NCBI GenBank assembly: GCA_014867205.1
Contig: WGUO01000001.1
Location: 124,001 to 188,000, forward strand
Direction: 5' to 3'
Length of the DNA: 64,000 bases
Source: Muribaculaceae bacterium
Lineage (GTDB): Bacteria; Bacteroidota; Bacteroidia; Bacteroidales; Muribaculaceae
Shown: in pieces, positions 43,796 through 54,794 of the stretch
Layout: each line of letters begins with the position of its first letter
Position numbering within the stretch: the stretch's first letter is position 1
The notes under the pieces: generated by a model
What the model saw: only the letters and a program-made list of their open reading frames with translations
Database searches by the model: none
Told to the model about the DNA's origin: nothing
Made by a program: the position numbers and the translations under genes

Positions 43796-44746
43796 ATGAA
43801 CACACACGATAATAAGACGGACCGTGACATGAGGAGTCTGGCCGATGTTCTCCCTGACGAGGGGGTGAGTGCCGCAAAGACGATAAGAAGAGTGGTCAAG
43901 ATAGGATGTCTGGTAAATATCCTGCTGATGGTCATGAAACTGGCTATAGGATACTGGGGTCACAGCGATGCGCTGATGGCCGACGGCTTCCATTCGCTCA
44001 ACGATGTGGCAGCAGACCTCATAATGCTTATATTCATCGGGATATCCTATAGACATGCAGATGCGAGATACACCTACGGCTATGGCAAGTTCGAGACATT
44101 CGCATCATTTCTGATATCAGTATTTCTACTGCTCATATCGGCCATGATCATCAGTGAGGCGGTTGAGTCGACGGTTGAGTACGTTAAGGGCGCGGTCCTT
44201 CCTCAGCCCGATATCTGGACTATCGTGGCTGTGCTTGTGGCCATGGCCTGCAAGGAGGGTCTCTACAGGTTCTATTCGCACGCGGGGCGAAAGGCCGGGT
44301 CCAATGCCCTCGTGGCCAGTGCATGGCATCACCGCAGCGATGCCCTCGCCTCAATAGCAACACTGATAGGCGTGACCTTCTCCCATTTCCTTGGCGAGGG
44401 TTTCCGTATCCTCGACCCGCTTGCCTCAATGGTCATCGCAGTCTTCATCTTCATTCCGGCACTGAGGATTTTCCTCACCGCATTCAGGGAACTGATGGAG
44501 AAGTCACTTCCGGCAGCCGATGTGGGGCGCGTACGGACCATTGTGGAATCGACTCCCGGGGTCAAGGAAATAACCTATCTGCGTACGCGACGTAACGGGC
44601 ATAACCTCGTTTTTGACATAGGCATAGGCGTCAGTCCAAATATCACCGTAACTGACGGTGCCGCGATTGCCGGCGAGATAGAGCGCTCTATTCAGGATGC
44701 CTATTGCCGTCATGTCCTGGTATCGGTCACCACGACTCCATGCTGA
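43796..44746 (+). CDS. Cation diffusion facilitator metal exporter
   Basis: 316 residues with about five or six membrane helices and a C-terminal cytoplasmic domain. The metal-binding pairs HxxxD are in ADGFHSLNDVAAD (TM2) and AWHHRSDALAS (TM5). CDF proteins export Zn, Fe, Mn or Cd by proton antiport. The metal cannot be told from the motifs. A TACTTTTG element at 43768-43775 is a likely -7 box 20 bases upstream. Confidence 0.9.
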   Translation: MNTHDNKTDRDMRSLADVLPDEGVSAAKTIRRVVKIGCLVNILLMVMKLAIGYWGHSDALMADGFHSLNDVAADLIMLIFIGISYRHADARYTYGYGKFETFASFLISVFLLLISAMIISEAVESTVEYVKGAVLPQPDIWTIVAVLVAMACKEGLYRFYSHAGRKAGSNALVASAWHHRSDALASIATLIGVTFSHFLGEGFRILDPLASMVIAVFIFIPALRIFLTAFRELMEKSLPAADVGRVRTIVESTPGVKEITYLRTRRNGHNLVFDIGIGVSPNITVTDGAAIAGEIERSIQDAYCRHVLVSVTTTPC

Positions 44747-44793
44747 ATTAACATTTTTTGCCGCTATCGGCTTATAGTTTCGGAAAAAATCTG

Positions 44794-44830
44794 TAAATTT
44801 GCACTTTGGAATAGACCAGAGTGCAAATTT
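44794..44830 (+). promoter_or_regulatory. Inverted repeat overlapping the ddl promoter
   Basis: The -7 element TAAATTTG (44794-44801) is inside the left arm of an inverted repeat (44795-44809 with 44816-44830, 14 of 15 bases pair). The right arm lies in the leader of about 95 bases. It could be an operator or an RNA hairpin. No matching -33 TTG was found. Confidence 0.5.
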
Positions 44831-44897
44831 GTCATTTATGACATAATTCCGACACACGATTGTGCCGGTCTGCACCTCGGAAATGATATCATAAATA

Positions 44898-46091
44898 ATG
44901 AAAACCAACGTAGCAGTATTTTTCGGAGGACGCTCGGTAGAGCATGAGATCTCCGTGATATCGGCCCTTCAGGCCATTAACGCATTCGACGAGAACAAAT
45001 ACAACATCGTTCCTATCTATATCTCGAAGCAGGGGCGCTGGTACACAGGCGCGAACCTGCTTGAGCTCCGCAATTACCGGGACCTTAACAAACTCGTGGC
45101 GGAAGCCGAGGAGGTGTTCATGCGGCCGGAATACGGAGACTATAACCTATATAAGGTGAACACAGGAATGTTCTCCAAGAGGAATCCTGTAGTCGCCGAA
45201 CTGCACGTTGCAATTCCGGTGCTTCACGGCACCAACGGAGAGGACGGTATCTTCGAGGGTGTTCTTGAGACCATCGGTATTCCGTTTGCCGGGTGCAACA
45301 CACTCTCCTCGGCCAACGGCATGGATAAGATCACGATGAAGATGATTCTCCGCTCGGAGGGAATACCAGTGGTCGACTACGTATGGTTCACCGACCAGCA
45401 GTGGAACTCCGGAAGTGATGCGATTGTCGGGAAAATCGAGAAGGAACTCGGTTATCCGGTGATAGTCAAGCCGGCAAACCTCGGTTCGTCGGTGGGTATC
45501 GGCACAGCCGCCGACCGCAGCGAGCTGATAGAGCGAATCAACACCGCCGAGAAGTTCTCGCAACGCATCATTGTCGAGCACATGATTGAGCAGCTCAAGG
45601 AAATCAACTGTTCGGTGCTCGGTGACGCTGACGACCATCAGAGCTCCGTATGCGAGGAACCCATCAAGAGCGGCAAGTTCCTGTCGTATGAGGACAAGTA
45701 CATGGGAGGCACCAAGACCAACCAGGGAATGCAGGCCAGCGAGAAGCGCATACCCGCTGACCTCACACCTGAGATGAGCGAGAAGATACGCCATATGGCC
45801 GGCGAGACATTCCGCGTGCTGTCATGCCACGGCGTGAGCCGCATCGACGTGATGGTCGACGAAAAGGATGACTCAGTCTACGTCAACGAGATCAACACCA
45901 TCCCCGGCTCTCTCTCATTCTATCTCTGGGAGGCTTCGGGAATATCGTTCACCGAACTGATGGACCGTCTTGTGGCACTCGCGCTCAAGCGCAAACGCGC
46001 CACCGACCGCAAGACATTCACCTACGACCATAACATCTTCGCGATGGGCGGCGGTACCAAGGGCGCCAAGGGAACCAAGTATAAGAAGTAA
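44898..46091 (+). CDS. ddl: D-alanine--D-alanine ligase family protein
   Basis: 397 residues, longer than the about 306 of the E. coli enzyme because of an N-terminal insertion and extended tail. The ATP-grasp motifs are VFFGGRSVEHEISVISA, HGTNGEDGIFEGVLETI, IVKPANLGSSVGI, EEINC-like EHMIEQLKEINCSV, and YVNEINTIPGSLSFYL. Makes the D-Ala-D-Ala end of the peptidoglycan precursor. It precedes ileS by 14 bases. Confidence 0.92.
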   Translation: MKTNVAVFFGGRSVEHEISVISALQAINAFDENKYNIVPIYISKQGRWYTGANLLELRNYRDLNKLVAEAEEVFMRPEYGDYNLYKVNTGMFSKRNPVVAELHVAIPVLHGTNGEDGIFEGVLETIGIPFAGCNTLSSANGMDKITMKMILRSEGIPVVDYVWFTDQQWNSGSDAIVGKIEKELGYPVIVKPANLGSSVGIGTAADRSELIERINTAEKFSQRIIVEHMIEQLKEINCSVLGDADDHQSSVCEEPIKSGKFLSYEDKYMGGTKTNQGMQASEKRIPADLTPEMSEKIRHMAGETFRVLSCHGVSRIDVMVDEKDDSVYVNEINTIPGSLSFYLWEASGISFTELMDRLVALALKRKRATDRKTFTYDHNIFAMGGGTKGAKGTKYKK

Positions 46092-46105
46092 AAATTTTCA
46101 CACAG

Positions 46106-49100
46106 ATGAAATTCAAGGAATATAGCAAGCAACTCAACCTTTCCGACGTCAACAAGGAGATGCTCGGAGTCTGGGATGCCCACAACCTCTTCGAGACTTC
46201 AATGAAGCAGAGGGAGGGGCAGCCGACATTCGTTTTCTACGAGGGACCGCCGTCAGCCAACGGCATGCCCGGTATCCATCATGTCATGGCCCGCACCATC
46301 AAGGATATAGTATGCCGCTACAAGACCATGAAGGGCTTCCACGTAAAGCGCAAGGCCGGATGGGACACTCACGGCCTGCCTGTGGAACTCGGTGTGGAGA
46401 AAAGCCTCGGTATAACCAAGGAAGATATCGGCACCAAGATTTCTGTGGAGGATTATAATGCCGCATGCCGCAAGGAGGTGATGAAGTACACCAAGGAGTG
46501 GACCGACCTCACCCACCGCATGGGCTACTGGGTAGATCTCGACAACCCATATATCACTTACGACAACCGCTACATAGAGTCCGTATGGTGGCTTCTCGCG
46601 CAGCTCTATAAGAAGGGCTATCTCTATAAGGGCTATACAATCCAGCCCTATTCGCCGGCAGCAGGCACGGGCCTGAGCTCACACGAACTGAACCAGCCCG
46701 GATGTTACCGCGATGTCAAGGACCTTACGGCCACCGTGCTGTTCGACGTGCTTGACCCGAAGCCGGGAATGGAGGGATGGGGCCGTCCCTGCTTCATGGC
46801 ATGGACCACGACTCCCTGGACACTTCCCTCGAACACCGCGCTCTGCGTAGGCCCGAAGTTCGAGTATGTTGCTGTCCGCACATATAATCCTTATACGGGC
46901 GAGAAAATCACTGTGGTTCTCGCCGAGGTGCTCGTCAGCTCCTATTTCAAGAAAGAGGGTAAGGATAAGCCGCTCGACGACTACAAGCCGGGCGACAAGG
47001 TGGTTCCCTACGAGATCGTAGGCCGCTGGAAGGGTACCGAGCTTGTGGGGATGCGCTATGCGCAGCTGATGCCCTGGGTGGCACCGACCGAGCGCGTGGA
47101 TGAGTATGCTCCCGAGTATGTCCGCAAATATGCCGCCGAGCATCCCGAGAAGATGTATTCGGTTCGCGGCGACAATTTCGTCGAGATTGCGGAGCGTGCG
47201 TTCCGTGTCATCCCCGGTGACTATGTAACCACCGACGACGGTACCGGTATAGTCCACATTGCGCCGACATTCGGTGCCGACGACGCCAAGGTGGCTAAGG
47301 CTGCCGACATTCCGTCTCTCTTCATGATCAATCTGAAGGGGGAGACTCGCCCGATGGTCGACCTGACTGGAAAGTTCTACAACCTTGACGACCTCGCTCC
47401 GGAGTTTATCGAGAAGTGTGTCAACGTTCCGCTATACTCGCGTCATGCCGGACAGTTCGTCAAGAACGCCTACGATCCTAAATATACCGTCGACGGCAGA
47501 TATGACGAGAAACGCGCCCAGGCCGACGAGGACCTGAACGTCGAGCTCTGCATGGAGCTCAAGAAGGAGGGCAAGGCATTCCGCACAGAGAAGCATGTCC
47601 ACAACTATCCGCACTGCTGGCGCACCGACAAGCCTATCCTTTACTATCCTCTCGACAGTTGGTTTATCCGTACTCCCCAGGCACGCGAGCGGCTTATTGC
47701 CCTCAACGATACCATCAAGTGGAAGCCTGCCTCGACAGGTACCGGCCGTTTCGGCAAGTGGCTCGAGAATGTTCAGGACTGGAACCTCTCCCGCTCCCGC
47801 TACTGGGGCACTCCGCTCCCTATCTGGCGCACCGAGGATGGCCGCGAGGAGATTATCGTGGAGAGTTACGAGGACCTCTACAACCGTATCGAGGAGTCGG
47901 TGGCCAAAGGCTTCATGGTATCTAACCCACTCAAGGAGAAGGGCTTCGTACCGGGTGTGAACACTGCTGAGAACTATGAGAAGATAGACATGCATCGTCC
48001 TTATGTCGATGAGATAGTTCTCGCCTCGGAGAGCGGACGCCCCATGCGCCGCGAGACTGACCTGATCGACGTCTGGTTCGACTCGGGTGCGATGCCTTAC
48101 GCGCAGATCCACTACCCGTTCGAGAACAAGGAACTGCTCGACAGCGGTGAGGTGTATCCCGCCGACTTTATCGCCGAGGGTGTCGACCAGACACGCGGCT
48201 GGTTCTTCACTCTCCATGCCATAGCCGGAATGATTTTCGACTCAGTGGCCTACAAGGCTGTGATTTCCAACGGTCTTGTCCTCGACAAGCATGGCCAGAA
48301 GATGTCCAAGCGTCTCGGCAATGCCATCGACCCGTTCGACAACATAGAGCGTTTCGGCATCGATCCGGTCCGTTGGTACATGATATCCAATTCATCGCCC
48401 TGGGATAATCTGAAGTATGACGAGGAGGGTGTTGCCGAGGTAGGCCGCAAACTGTTCGCGACTCTTTATAACACATATAAGTTCCTGGCACTTTATGCCA
48501 ATGTAGATGGATTCACCGGCACCGAGCCGCAGGTTCCGGTTGCCGAGCGTCCGGAGATCGACCGATGGATTCTCTCGCTCCTCAATTCTCTCGTCAAGGA
48601 GGTTGAGGCTGACCTTGATGACTATGAGCCCACCAAGGCTGCCCGCGCAATCGAGGAGTTTGTCGGCGACAACCTCTCCAACTGGTATGTGCGTCTTAAC
48701 CGCAAGCGTTTCTGGGCCGGCGAGATGAACCAGGACAAGCTTTCGGCTTACCAGACTCTCTTCGAGTGTCTGAAGACGGTGGCCCTGCTGATGGCTCCGT
48801 TCTCACCCTTCTATGCCGACAGACTCTATACCGACCTGGTTTCACCGTCGCTTGCCGATGGTGAGTATGTTTCGGTCCACCTCGCGGATTTCCCCGTGGC
48901 CGACGAGTCAAAGATTGATTCCGCGCTCGAGGAGCGTATGGCGCTTGCCCAGGACGTAACCTCAAGCGTGCTCGCGCTTCGCCGCAAGGTCAACATGAAG
49001 GTGCGTCAGCCGCTCCAGACCCTTCTCGTTCCCGTTATCGACGAGGCTCAGCGCGAGGCTCTTGAGGCTGTCAAGGATATCGTGCTCGACGAGATCAATG

Positions 49101-49666
49101 TCAAGAGCCTCAAGATTGTCGACAATGAGGAGTCGGGACTCGTGAAGCGTGTCAAGGCCGACTTCAAGAAACTGGGCCCGAAATATGGCAAGATCATGAA
49201 GGACCTTGGCAAGGCTATCACCTCGATGGAGAAGAATGACATCGCCACACTCGAGCGCGAGGGTAGTTTTACGTTCAGGAATCTGCCGGGTGAGCCGGTG
49301 GTGACTCTCGATGATGTCGAGGTTATTCCCGAGGATATCCCCGGATGGCTGGTTGCCAACGACGGCAGGATAACAGTGGCGCTTGACGTCACCGTGACTC
49401 CCCAGCTTCGTAACGAGGGAATGGCCCGCGAGCTTATCAACCGTATCCAGAACATCCGCAAGTCCTCGGATTTCGAGATAACCGACAAGGTCGAGGTTGA
49501 GCTTAGCCGCAATCCTCAGGTCGAGGAGGCCCTTGAGACGTTCGGTGACTATATAGCCGCGCAGGTACTCGCCAACAACATCAGGCTTGTTGACGAACTC
49601 GAGGGTGAGGGAGTGACTAAACTCGATATCGACGGCGAGACAGTGCTTGCACGTGTCACCCGCTAA
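46106..49666 (+). CDS. ileS: Isoleucyl-tRNA synthetase, type 2 with GxHH signature
   Basis: 1186 residues. The signature that is HIGH in most class I synthetases reads GIHH here (Gly56-Ile57-His58-His59, in SANGMPGIHHVMAR). The second motif KMSKR is at 732-736. The editing domain carries TTPWTLPSNTALCV. GWDTHGLPVELGVEK and the overall size place it in the eukaryotic-like type 2 group. Such type 2 enzymes, and GxHH ones in particular, are known to resist mupirocin. It sits between ddl and lspA in one run. Confidence 0.97.
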   Translation: MKFKEYSKQLNLSDVNKEMLGVWDAHNLFETSMKQREGQPTFVFYEGPPSANGMPGIHHVMARTIKDIVCRYKTMKGFHVKRKAGWDTHGLPVELGVEKSLGITKEDIGTKISVEDYNAACRKEVMKYTKEWTDLTHRMGYWVDLDNPYITYDNRYIESVWWLLAQLYKKGYLYKGYTIQPYSPAAGTGLSSHELNQPGCYRDVKDLTATVLFDVLDPKPGMEGWGRPCFMAWTTTPWTLPSNTALCVGPKFEYVAVRTYNPYTGEKITVVLAEVLVSSYFKKEGKDKPLDDYKPGDKVVPYEIVGRWKGTELVGMRYAQLMPWVAPTERVDEYAPEYVRKYAAEHPEKMYSVRGDNFVEIAERAFRVIPGDYVTTDDGTGIVHIAPTFGADDAKVAKAADIPSLFMINLKGETRPMVDLTGKFYNLDDLAPEFIEKCVNVPLYSRHAGQFVKNAYDPKYTVDGRYDEKRAQADEDLNVELCMELKKEGKAFRTEKHVHNYPHCWRTDKPILYYPLDSWFIRTPQARERLIALNDTIKWKPASTGTGRFGKWLENVQDWNLSRSRYWGTPLPIWRTEDGREEIIVESYEDLYNRIEESVAKGFMVSNPLKEKGFVPGVNTAENYEKIDMHRPYVDEIVLASESGRPMRRETDLIDVWFDSGAMPYAQIHYPFENKELLDSGEVYPADFIAEGVDQTRGWFFTLHAIAGMIFDSVAYKAVISNGLVLDKHGQKMSKRLGNAIDPFDNIERFGIDPVRWYMISNSSPWDNLKYDEEGVAEVGRKLFATLYNTYKFLALYANVDGFTGTEPQVPVAERPEIDRWILSLLNSLVKEVEADLDDYEPTKAARAIEEFVGDNLSNWYVRLNRKRFWAGEMNQDKLSAYQTLFECLKTVALLMAPFSPFYADRLYTDLVSPSLADGEYVSVHLADFPVADESKIDSALEERMALAQDVTSSVLALRRKVNMKVRQPLQTLLVPVIDEAQREALEAVKDIVLDEINVKSLKIVDNEESGLVKRVKADFKKLGPKYGKIMKDLGKAITSMEKNDIATLEREGSFTFRNLPGEPVVTLDDVEVIPEDIPGWLVANDGRITVALDVTVTPQLRNEGMARELINRIQNIRKSSDFEITDKVEVELSRNPQVEEALETFGDYIAAQVLANNIRLVDELEGEGVTKLDIDGETVLARVTR

Positions 49667-49685
49667 GTAAACGACTCTATTCTTT

Positions 49686-50426
49686 ATGAAGGAAAACAAT
49701 TTGGCAGAAACGCGTGGCGCCGGGGGTAGTGTACCCTCGGCGTTGCGTCGTAATGCCGGCTGGCTCGCGACTGCGGTCATACTTCTTGTGCTCGTTGCCG
49801 ACCAGGTGCTGAAGATCTGGATCAAGACCCACTTCTACATCGGAGAGGACCATGCGATAACCTCCTGGTTTCACATCAAGTTCATCGAGAACAACGGCAT
49901 GGCCTTCGGTCTGGAGTTGTGGAACAAACTGCTCCTTACGTTCGGACGCATCGCTGCTGTGGCTATATTCATATGGTGTCTGACCAGGATTGTCAGTCGA
50001 TATGAGTTGCGCACCGGATTTATCGTGGCAGTTGCGCTGATAACTGCAGGTGCCGCGGGCAACATATTCGACTGCGTCTTCTATGGCGAGATTTTCAATA
50101 ACCCGATGCCCCCCGAGGTGGCAACGGCGTTTCCGGCCGGAGGCGGTTACTCGTCATGGTTTGAGGGCATGGTAGTGGACATGCTTTATTTTCCGCTCTT
50201 TGATTTCTATTGGCCGGAATGGGTGCCCGGGGTTGGCGGAACTTATTACGAGTTCTTCGCGTATATATTCAATATCGCTGATGCCTCGATATGTGTCGGA
50301 GTCGCCTTGCTGATCCTTTTCTATTCGCGTGACTTCTCGCTGGCGTTCAATATGGGCGACAAGGATAAGGACCGTGATGGCAAGAAGAGCATAACCGGAA
50401 AGGTGAATAAAACCGAAAAGCAGTGA
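49686..50426 (+). CDS. lspA: Lipoprotein signal peptidase with a large insertion
   Basis: 246 residues against about 165 for E. coli. Cleaves the signal peptide of prolipoproteins in the inner membrane. The catalytic aspartates are Asp129 in GAAGNIFDCVFYG and Asp199 in FNIADASICVG, with the Asn motif IENNGMAFGL between helices. A segment of about 60 residues (135-195) separates the two aspartate regions and an N-terminal extension precedes TM1; both are usual in Bacteroidetes. It follows ileS by 19 bases. Confidence 0.94.
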   Translation: MKENNLAETRGAGGSVPSALRRNAGWLATAVILLVLVADQVLKIWIKTHFYIGEDHAITSWFHIKFIENNGMAFGLELWNKLLLTFGRIAAVAIFIWCLTRIVSRYELRTGFIVAVALITAGAAGNIFDCVFYGEIFNNPMPPEVATAFPAGGGYSSWFEGMVVDMLYFPLFDFYWPEWVPGVGGTYYEFFAYIFNIADASICVGVALLILFYSRDFSLAFNMGDKDKDRDGKKSITGKVNKTEKQ

Positions 50427-50427
50427 G

Positions 50428-51273
50428 ATGGGAAAGCGAGGTCTGTTGATATCGGGTCTTGCCGTGCTGGCACTTGGCAGCGCGTGCATACGTCGGCCTG
50501 ATGGTGTGCAGTCAGACAAGAAGATGGCGCAGGTGGTTGCTGACCTTGAGATTGCGGAGGCTGCCATTCACACCTCGCCGGCAGGCGCTGACGATGATGT
50601 CCGCCGTGCACTTGTCGACTATGTCATCGCGAAACATGGGCTGACCCGCGAGGAATTTGACACGACCATGGCCTGGTATGGCAGAAATGTTGATGCCTAC
50701 TATGAGTTGTGTGACAAGGTGGAGAAGGAGATCGCCATCCGTAGGCGAGATGTGTCGAAAGGCTCGCAGATTCAGTTTGAGTCCTCTGACCTGTGGCCCT
50801 ACAGGCGCATGGCGGTTATTTCACCGCAGTCTAATTCAAATGCATTCGACTTCTCCATTCCGACTGTCGATGTCGAGCCCGGTCAGCGTGTCGAGTTTAA
50901 GTTGCGCTTGAATGGAAATGCCGAGGGTACGGCCCTGCTTGGCGTGGAATATGATAACGGCACGATGGAATATATCCACAGGTCGCTGTCACCGACGAAC
51001 CGTATCAGCATGATGCTCCAGACTGATTCCGCCAGAACTGTAGGGCGTGTGTTCGGCAACCTGCTTGTCAAGGAGAGTCGGCAGTTGCCTTTGTGGCTCG
51101 ACAGTATCTCTCTTACGGTTCTTCCTTTTGACTCGCTGGAATATTATAATATCTATGGCCAGAAGAAATATCGCGAGCCTGCAATTCGCCGGAAACCTAA
51201 GTTTGAGGAGTCAGACCTTGACGGGAACGATACAGACTCAATCAGGAAAATTAATGGCAATAACCGGAGATGA
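50428..51273 (+). CDS. DUF4296 lipoprotein
   Basis: 281 residues. A lipoprotein-type signal ends at Cys20 (LGSAC), so it is a substrate of the LspA coded just upstream. Residues about 30-110 match DUF4296 (KKMAQVVADLEIAEAAIHT, AKHGLTREEFDTTMAWYGRN). The remainder is beta-rich and low in similarity to anything I recognise. It starts one base after the lspA stop, so both are probably translated together. Confidence 0.85.
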   Translation: MGKRGLLISGLAVLALGSACIRRPDGVQSDKKMAQVVADLEIAEAAIHTSPAGADDDVRRALVDYVIAKHGLTREEFDTTMAWYGRNVDAYYELCDKVEKEIAIRRRDVSKGSQIQFESSDLWPYRRMAVISPQSNSNAFDFSIPTVDVEPGQRVEFKLRLNGNAEGTALLGVEYDNGTMEYIHRSLSPTNRISMMLQTDSARTVGRVFGNLLVKESRQLPLWLDSISLTVLPFDSLEYYNIYGQKKYREPAIRRKPKFEESDLDGNDTDSIRKINGNNRR

Positions 51274-51566
51274 TACGTCTTATGTCCCTGAATATAGTTG
51301 TGGCGCCCCTGGGAGCGTCACAATGTGTTTATGTGAGAAGCGTGCTTGAGTTTGATGCCGCAGATATTCTTGAATCTTCGGCCGGAAAGGGGAGTGCCCT
51401 GACCGTGTCACAGGTATATGACCGTCTGCGCAGAGGCGATGATGTCATGCTGTCAGATTTCAGCATTGCTACCTATGAGAGTGAGATGGAGTCTATGCTG
51501 CTTGCCGAGTCATCATTGCGGATAGTGGAGGTTGCTCCGGCGGAGTGGTGTCTGTCCATGCCATGA
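51270..51566 (+). CDS. Small uncharacterised protein
   Basis: 98 residues, soluble, slightly acidic, no signal peptide evident after MIRLMSLNIVVAPLG. It overlaps the DUF4296 gene by four bases (ATGA), which makes a shared transcript likely. The sequence LRRGDDVMLSDFSIATYES is regular but not of a family I recognise. A long terminator follows. Confidence 0.55.
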   Translation: MIRLMSLNIVVAPLGASQCVYVRSVLEFDAADILESSAGKGSALTVSQVYDRLRRGDDVMLSDFSIATYESEMESMLLAESSLRIVEVAPAEWCLSMP

Positions 51567-51576
51567 ACTGATTCAT

Positions 51577-51626
51577 ATATACAATCGTGGGCTGTGGAAC
51601 AATATGCACAGCCCACGATTGTATAT
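51577..51626. terminator. Long hairpin between convergent lspA operon and glnS
   Basis: A perfect 20-bp stem (51577-51596 with 51607-51626) with a 10-base loop lies between the genes ending at 51566 (+) and 51640 (-). The T run is weak on both sides. Confidence 0.75.
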
Positions 51627-51639
51627 GGTGTAGTCGGAC

Positions 51640-53343
<1,704 letters not shown>

Positions 53344-53363
53344 AACAGTCTTGATTGTTTTTG

Positions 53364-53371
53364 CAAAATTA
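53364..53371 (-). promoter_or_regulatory. -7 element of the glnS promoter
   Basis: The minus-strand reading is TAATTTTG, 20 bases from the glnS start. The -33 TTG is not at the usual spacing, so this is only a partial match. Confidence 0.45.
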
Positions 53372-53523
53372 GCAAAAATCTTGCAAAAACTGTTGCAATG
53401 GGGCTGTAAATGATAATATTTTTACCCGAATAGGCGTTATAAGTATGTAATTAACAAAATAAGACCACGAGGCGAACGGTCGGCTAAGTCCAACAGTCAC
53501 CTCCATATTAAAAAGTTCTGCCT

Positions 53524-53676
53524 ATGGGTAACGATTCCTCCAATTTATCAACAAATGAAGTGAATATAGGTGTTATGAGTTCTCCAAAAAACGCGACATT
53601 GAATTTTATACGTCAGTTTGCACGCACATGTGTGTCCCTGCAGGACTGCACGCTTGGTTCGATGGTTATGAATTGA
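53524..53676 (+). CDS. 50-residue Bacteroidales small protein
   Basis: MGNDSSNLST opens the frame and ends MVMN. The core ATLNFIRQFARTC is like the helix of short proteins that recur in Bacteroidales genomes (EVNI, then NFIRQFAR, then LGSMVMN). I recall this pattern but not a function. It sits alone with a terminator 143 bases downstream. Too short for standard gene lists. Confidence 0.5.
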   Translation: MGNDSSNLSTNEVNIGVMSSPKNATLNFIRQFARTCVSLQDCTLGSMVMN

Positions 53677-53818
53677 CAGAATCCATTCAAAGACTGTCAT
53701 TCAGGCCTTTTTTCAAAACTCTTACCAATGAAAGACTTCAGGGGCGTGCACAAAGTTCCCGGCGATCAGCAGCCATAATGTGCGTTCGGCATGCATGTAT
53801 GCAGTGCCTTAAAAATTA

Positions 53819-53848
53819 AAGAGTCGGATTCATATGAATCTGACTCTT
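53819..53848. terminator. Bidirectional terminator between small protein and ECF sigma
   Basis: A 14-bp stem with one G-U pair and a 2-base loop (53819-53832 with 53835-53848). T runs are present on both strands. Confidence 0.8.
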
Positions 53849-53908
53849 GCTTTTTTGACATGTTTTCACTCTCTGGGTGCCTTTGCGACACCTGCGGCAG
53901 CCTTGTGC

Positions 53909-54499
53909 TCAGAGGGTGAGTATTATGTCCTTGTCGTGGGCGATGCGGCGCAGGTTGAGAATCGCGTAGCGCATGCGTCCGAGTGCTGTATTGATGCTAA
54001 CGCCGGTTATCTCGGCGATCTCCTTGAAACTCAGGCCCTGGTAATAGCGCATCTTGAGCACCTCGCGCTGCAGGTCGGGCAGTTCCTCGATAAGGTATTT
54101 TACGTCAGTCCTGATCTGGTTGGCTATCAGCACATCCTCGATTGTCTCCTCGCATAGTTCCTTGCGGTTGAGTATATCCACATCAGTCAGGTCGGAACTC
54201 TGCAGGTTCTCCGACTTTTCCTGTCGGTAGTAATCGATTATCAGGTTGTGGGCGATACGTGAGATCCATGCCGGGAACTTGCCGTTCTCAGTATACCGGC
54301 CCTGACGTATCGTCTGGATCGCCTTCACAAAGGTCTCCTGAAAGATATCGTTGGCGATATCCTCGTTCTTTATGATGCGAAGTATATAGTTGAATATTCT
54401 GTCCTGATGACGTTTGAGAAGGGTGTCGAATGCATCGTTGTTGCCCTCCGCATATGCCCTGACAAGCTGCTCGTCTGTCAGAGTAGTGAAATTTGCCAT
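53909..54499 (-). CDS. ECF sigma factor (RpoE-type)
   Basis: 196 residues from the ATG at 54499 (MANFTTLTDEQLVRAYAEG); an upstream TTG frame is rejected. Region 2 (DTLLKRHQDRIFNYILRI, FQETFVKAIQ) and region 4 (LPDLQREVLKMRYYQGLSFKEIAEITG) are intact. No anti-sigma gene lies beside it, so the controlling partner is elsewhere or absent. Confidence 0.93.
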   Translation of the reverse strand: MANFTTLTDEQLVRAYAEGNNDAFDTLLKRHQDRIFNYILRIIKNEDIANDIFQETFVKAIQTIRQGRYTENGKFPAWISRIAHNLIIDYYRQEKSENLQSSDLTDVDILNRKELCEETIEDVLIANQIRTDVKYLIEELPDLQREVLKMRYYQGLSFKEIAEITGVSINTALGRMRYAILNLRRIAHDKDIILTL

Positions 54500-54794
54500 G
54501 CTTCTGATGTTAGTTTGTTTGAGTAAATGTTTTCGATAGGCAGGCTGTTTGTTTGCGTGTGTGGTTTGATAATTTATAGGTATTCTCATGCCTGTAAGCC
54601 TGAAATCGGAGACAGACAGGATATGATTTTCCCTATCCGAATGCAAAGATATAACCGATTTACATTAAATGCAAGAAAATGTACGAAAAAATTATCAAAA
54701 TATTGTTAAGGAAAAGTTAATTTGATGTTAAATTTTTCTTGTGAACTTCCTCCTGATTTAGTCGAGAGGGGAGTGTCCTGCGGCTTCCGGCCGG

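Noticed and set aside
47432..48217. Minus-strand frame of 261 codons
   Set aside because: Antisense to ileS.
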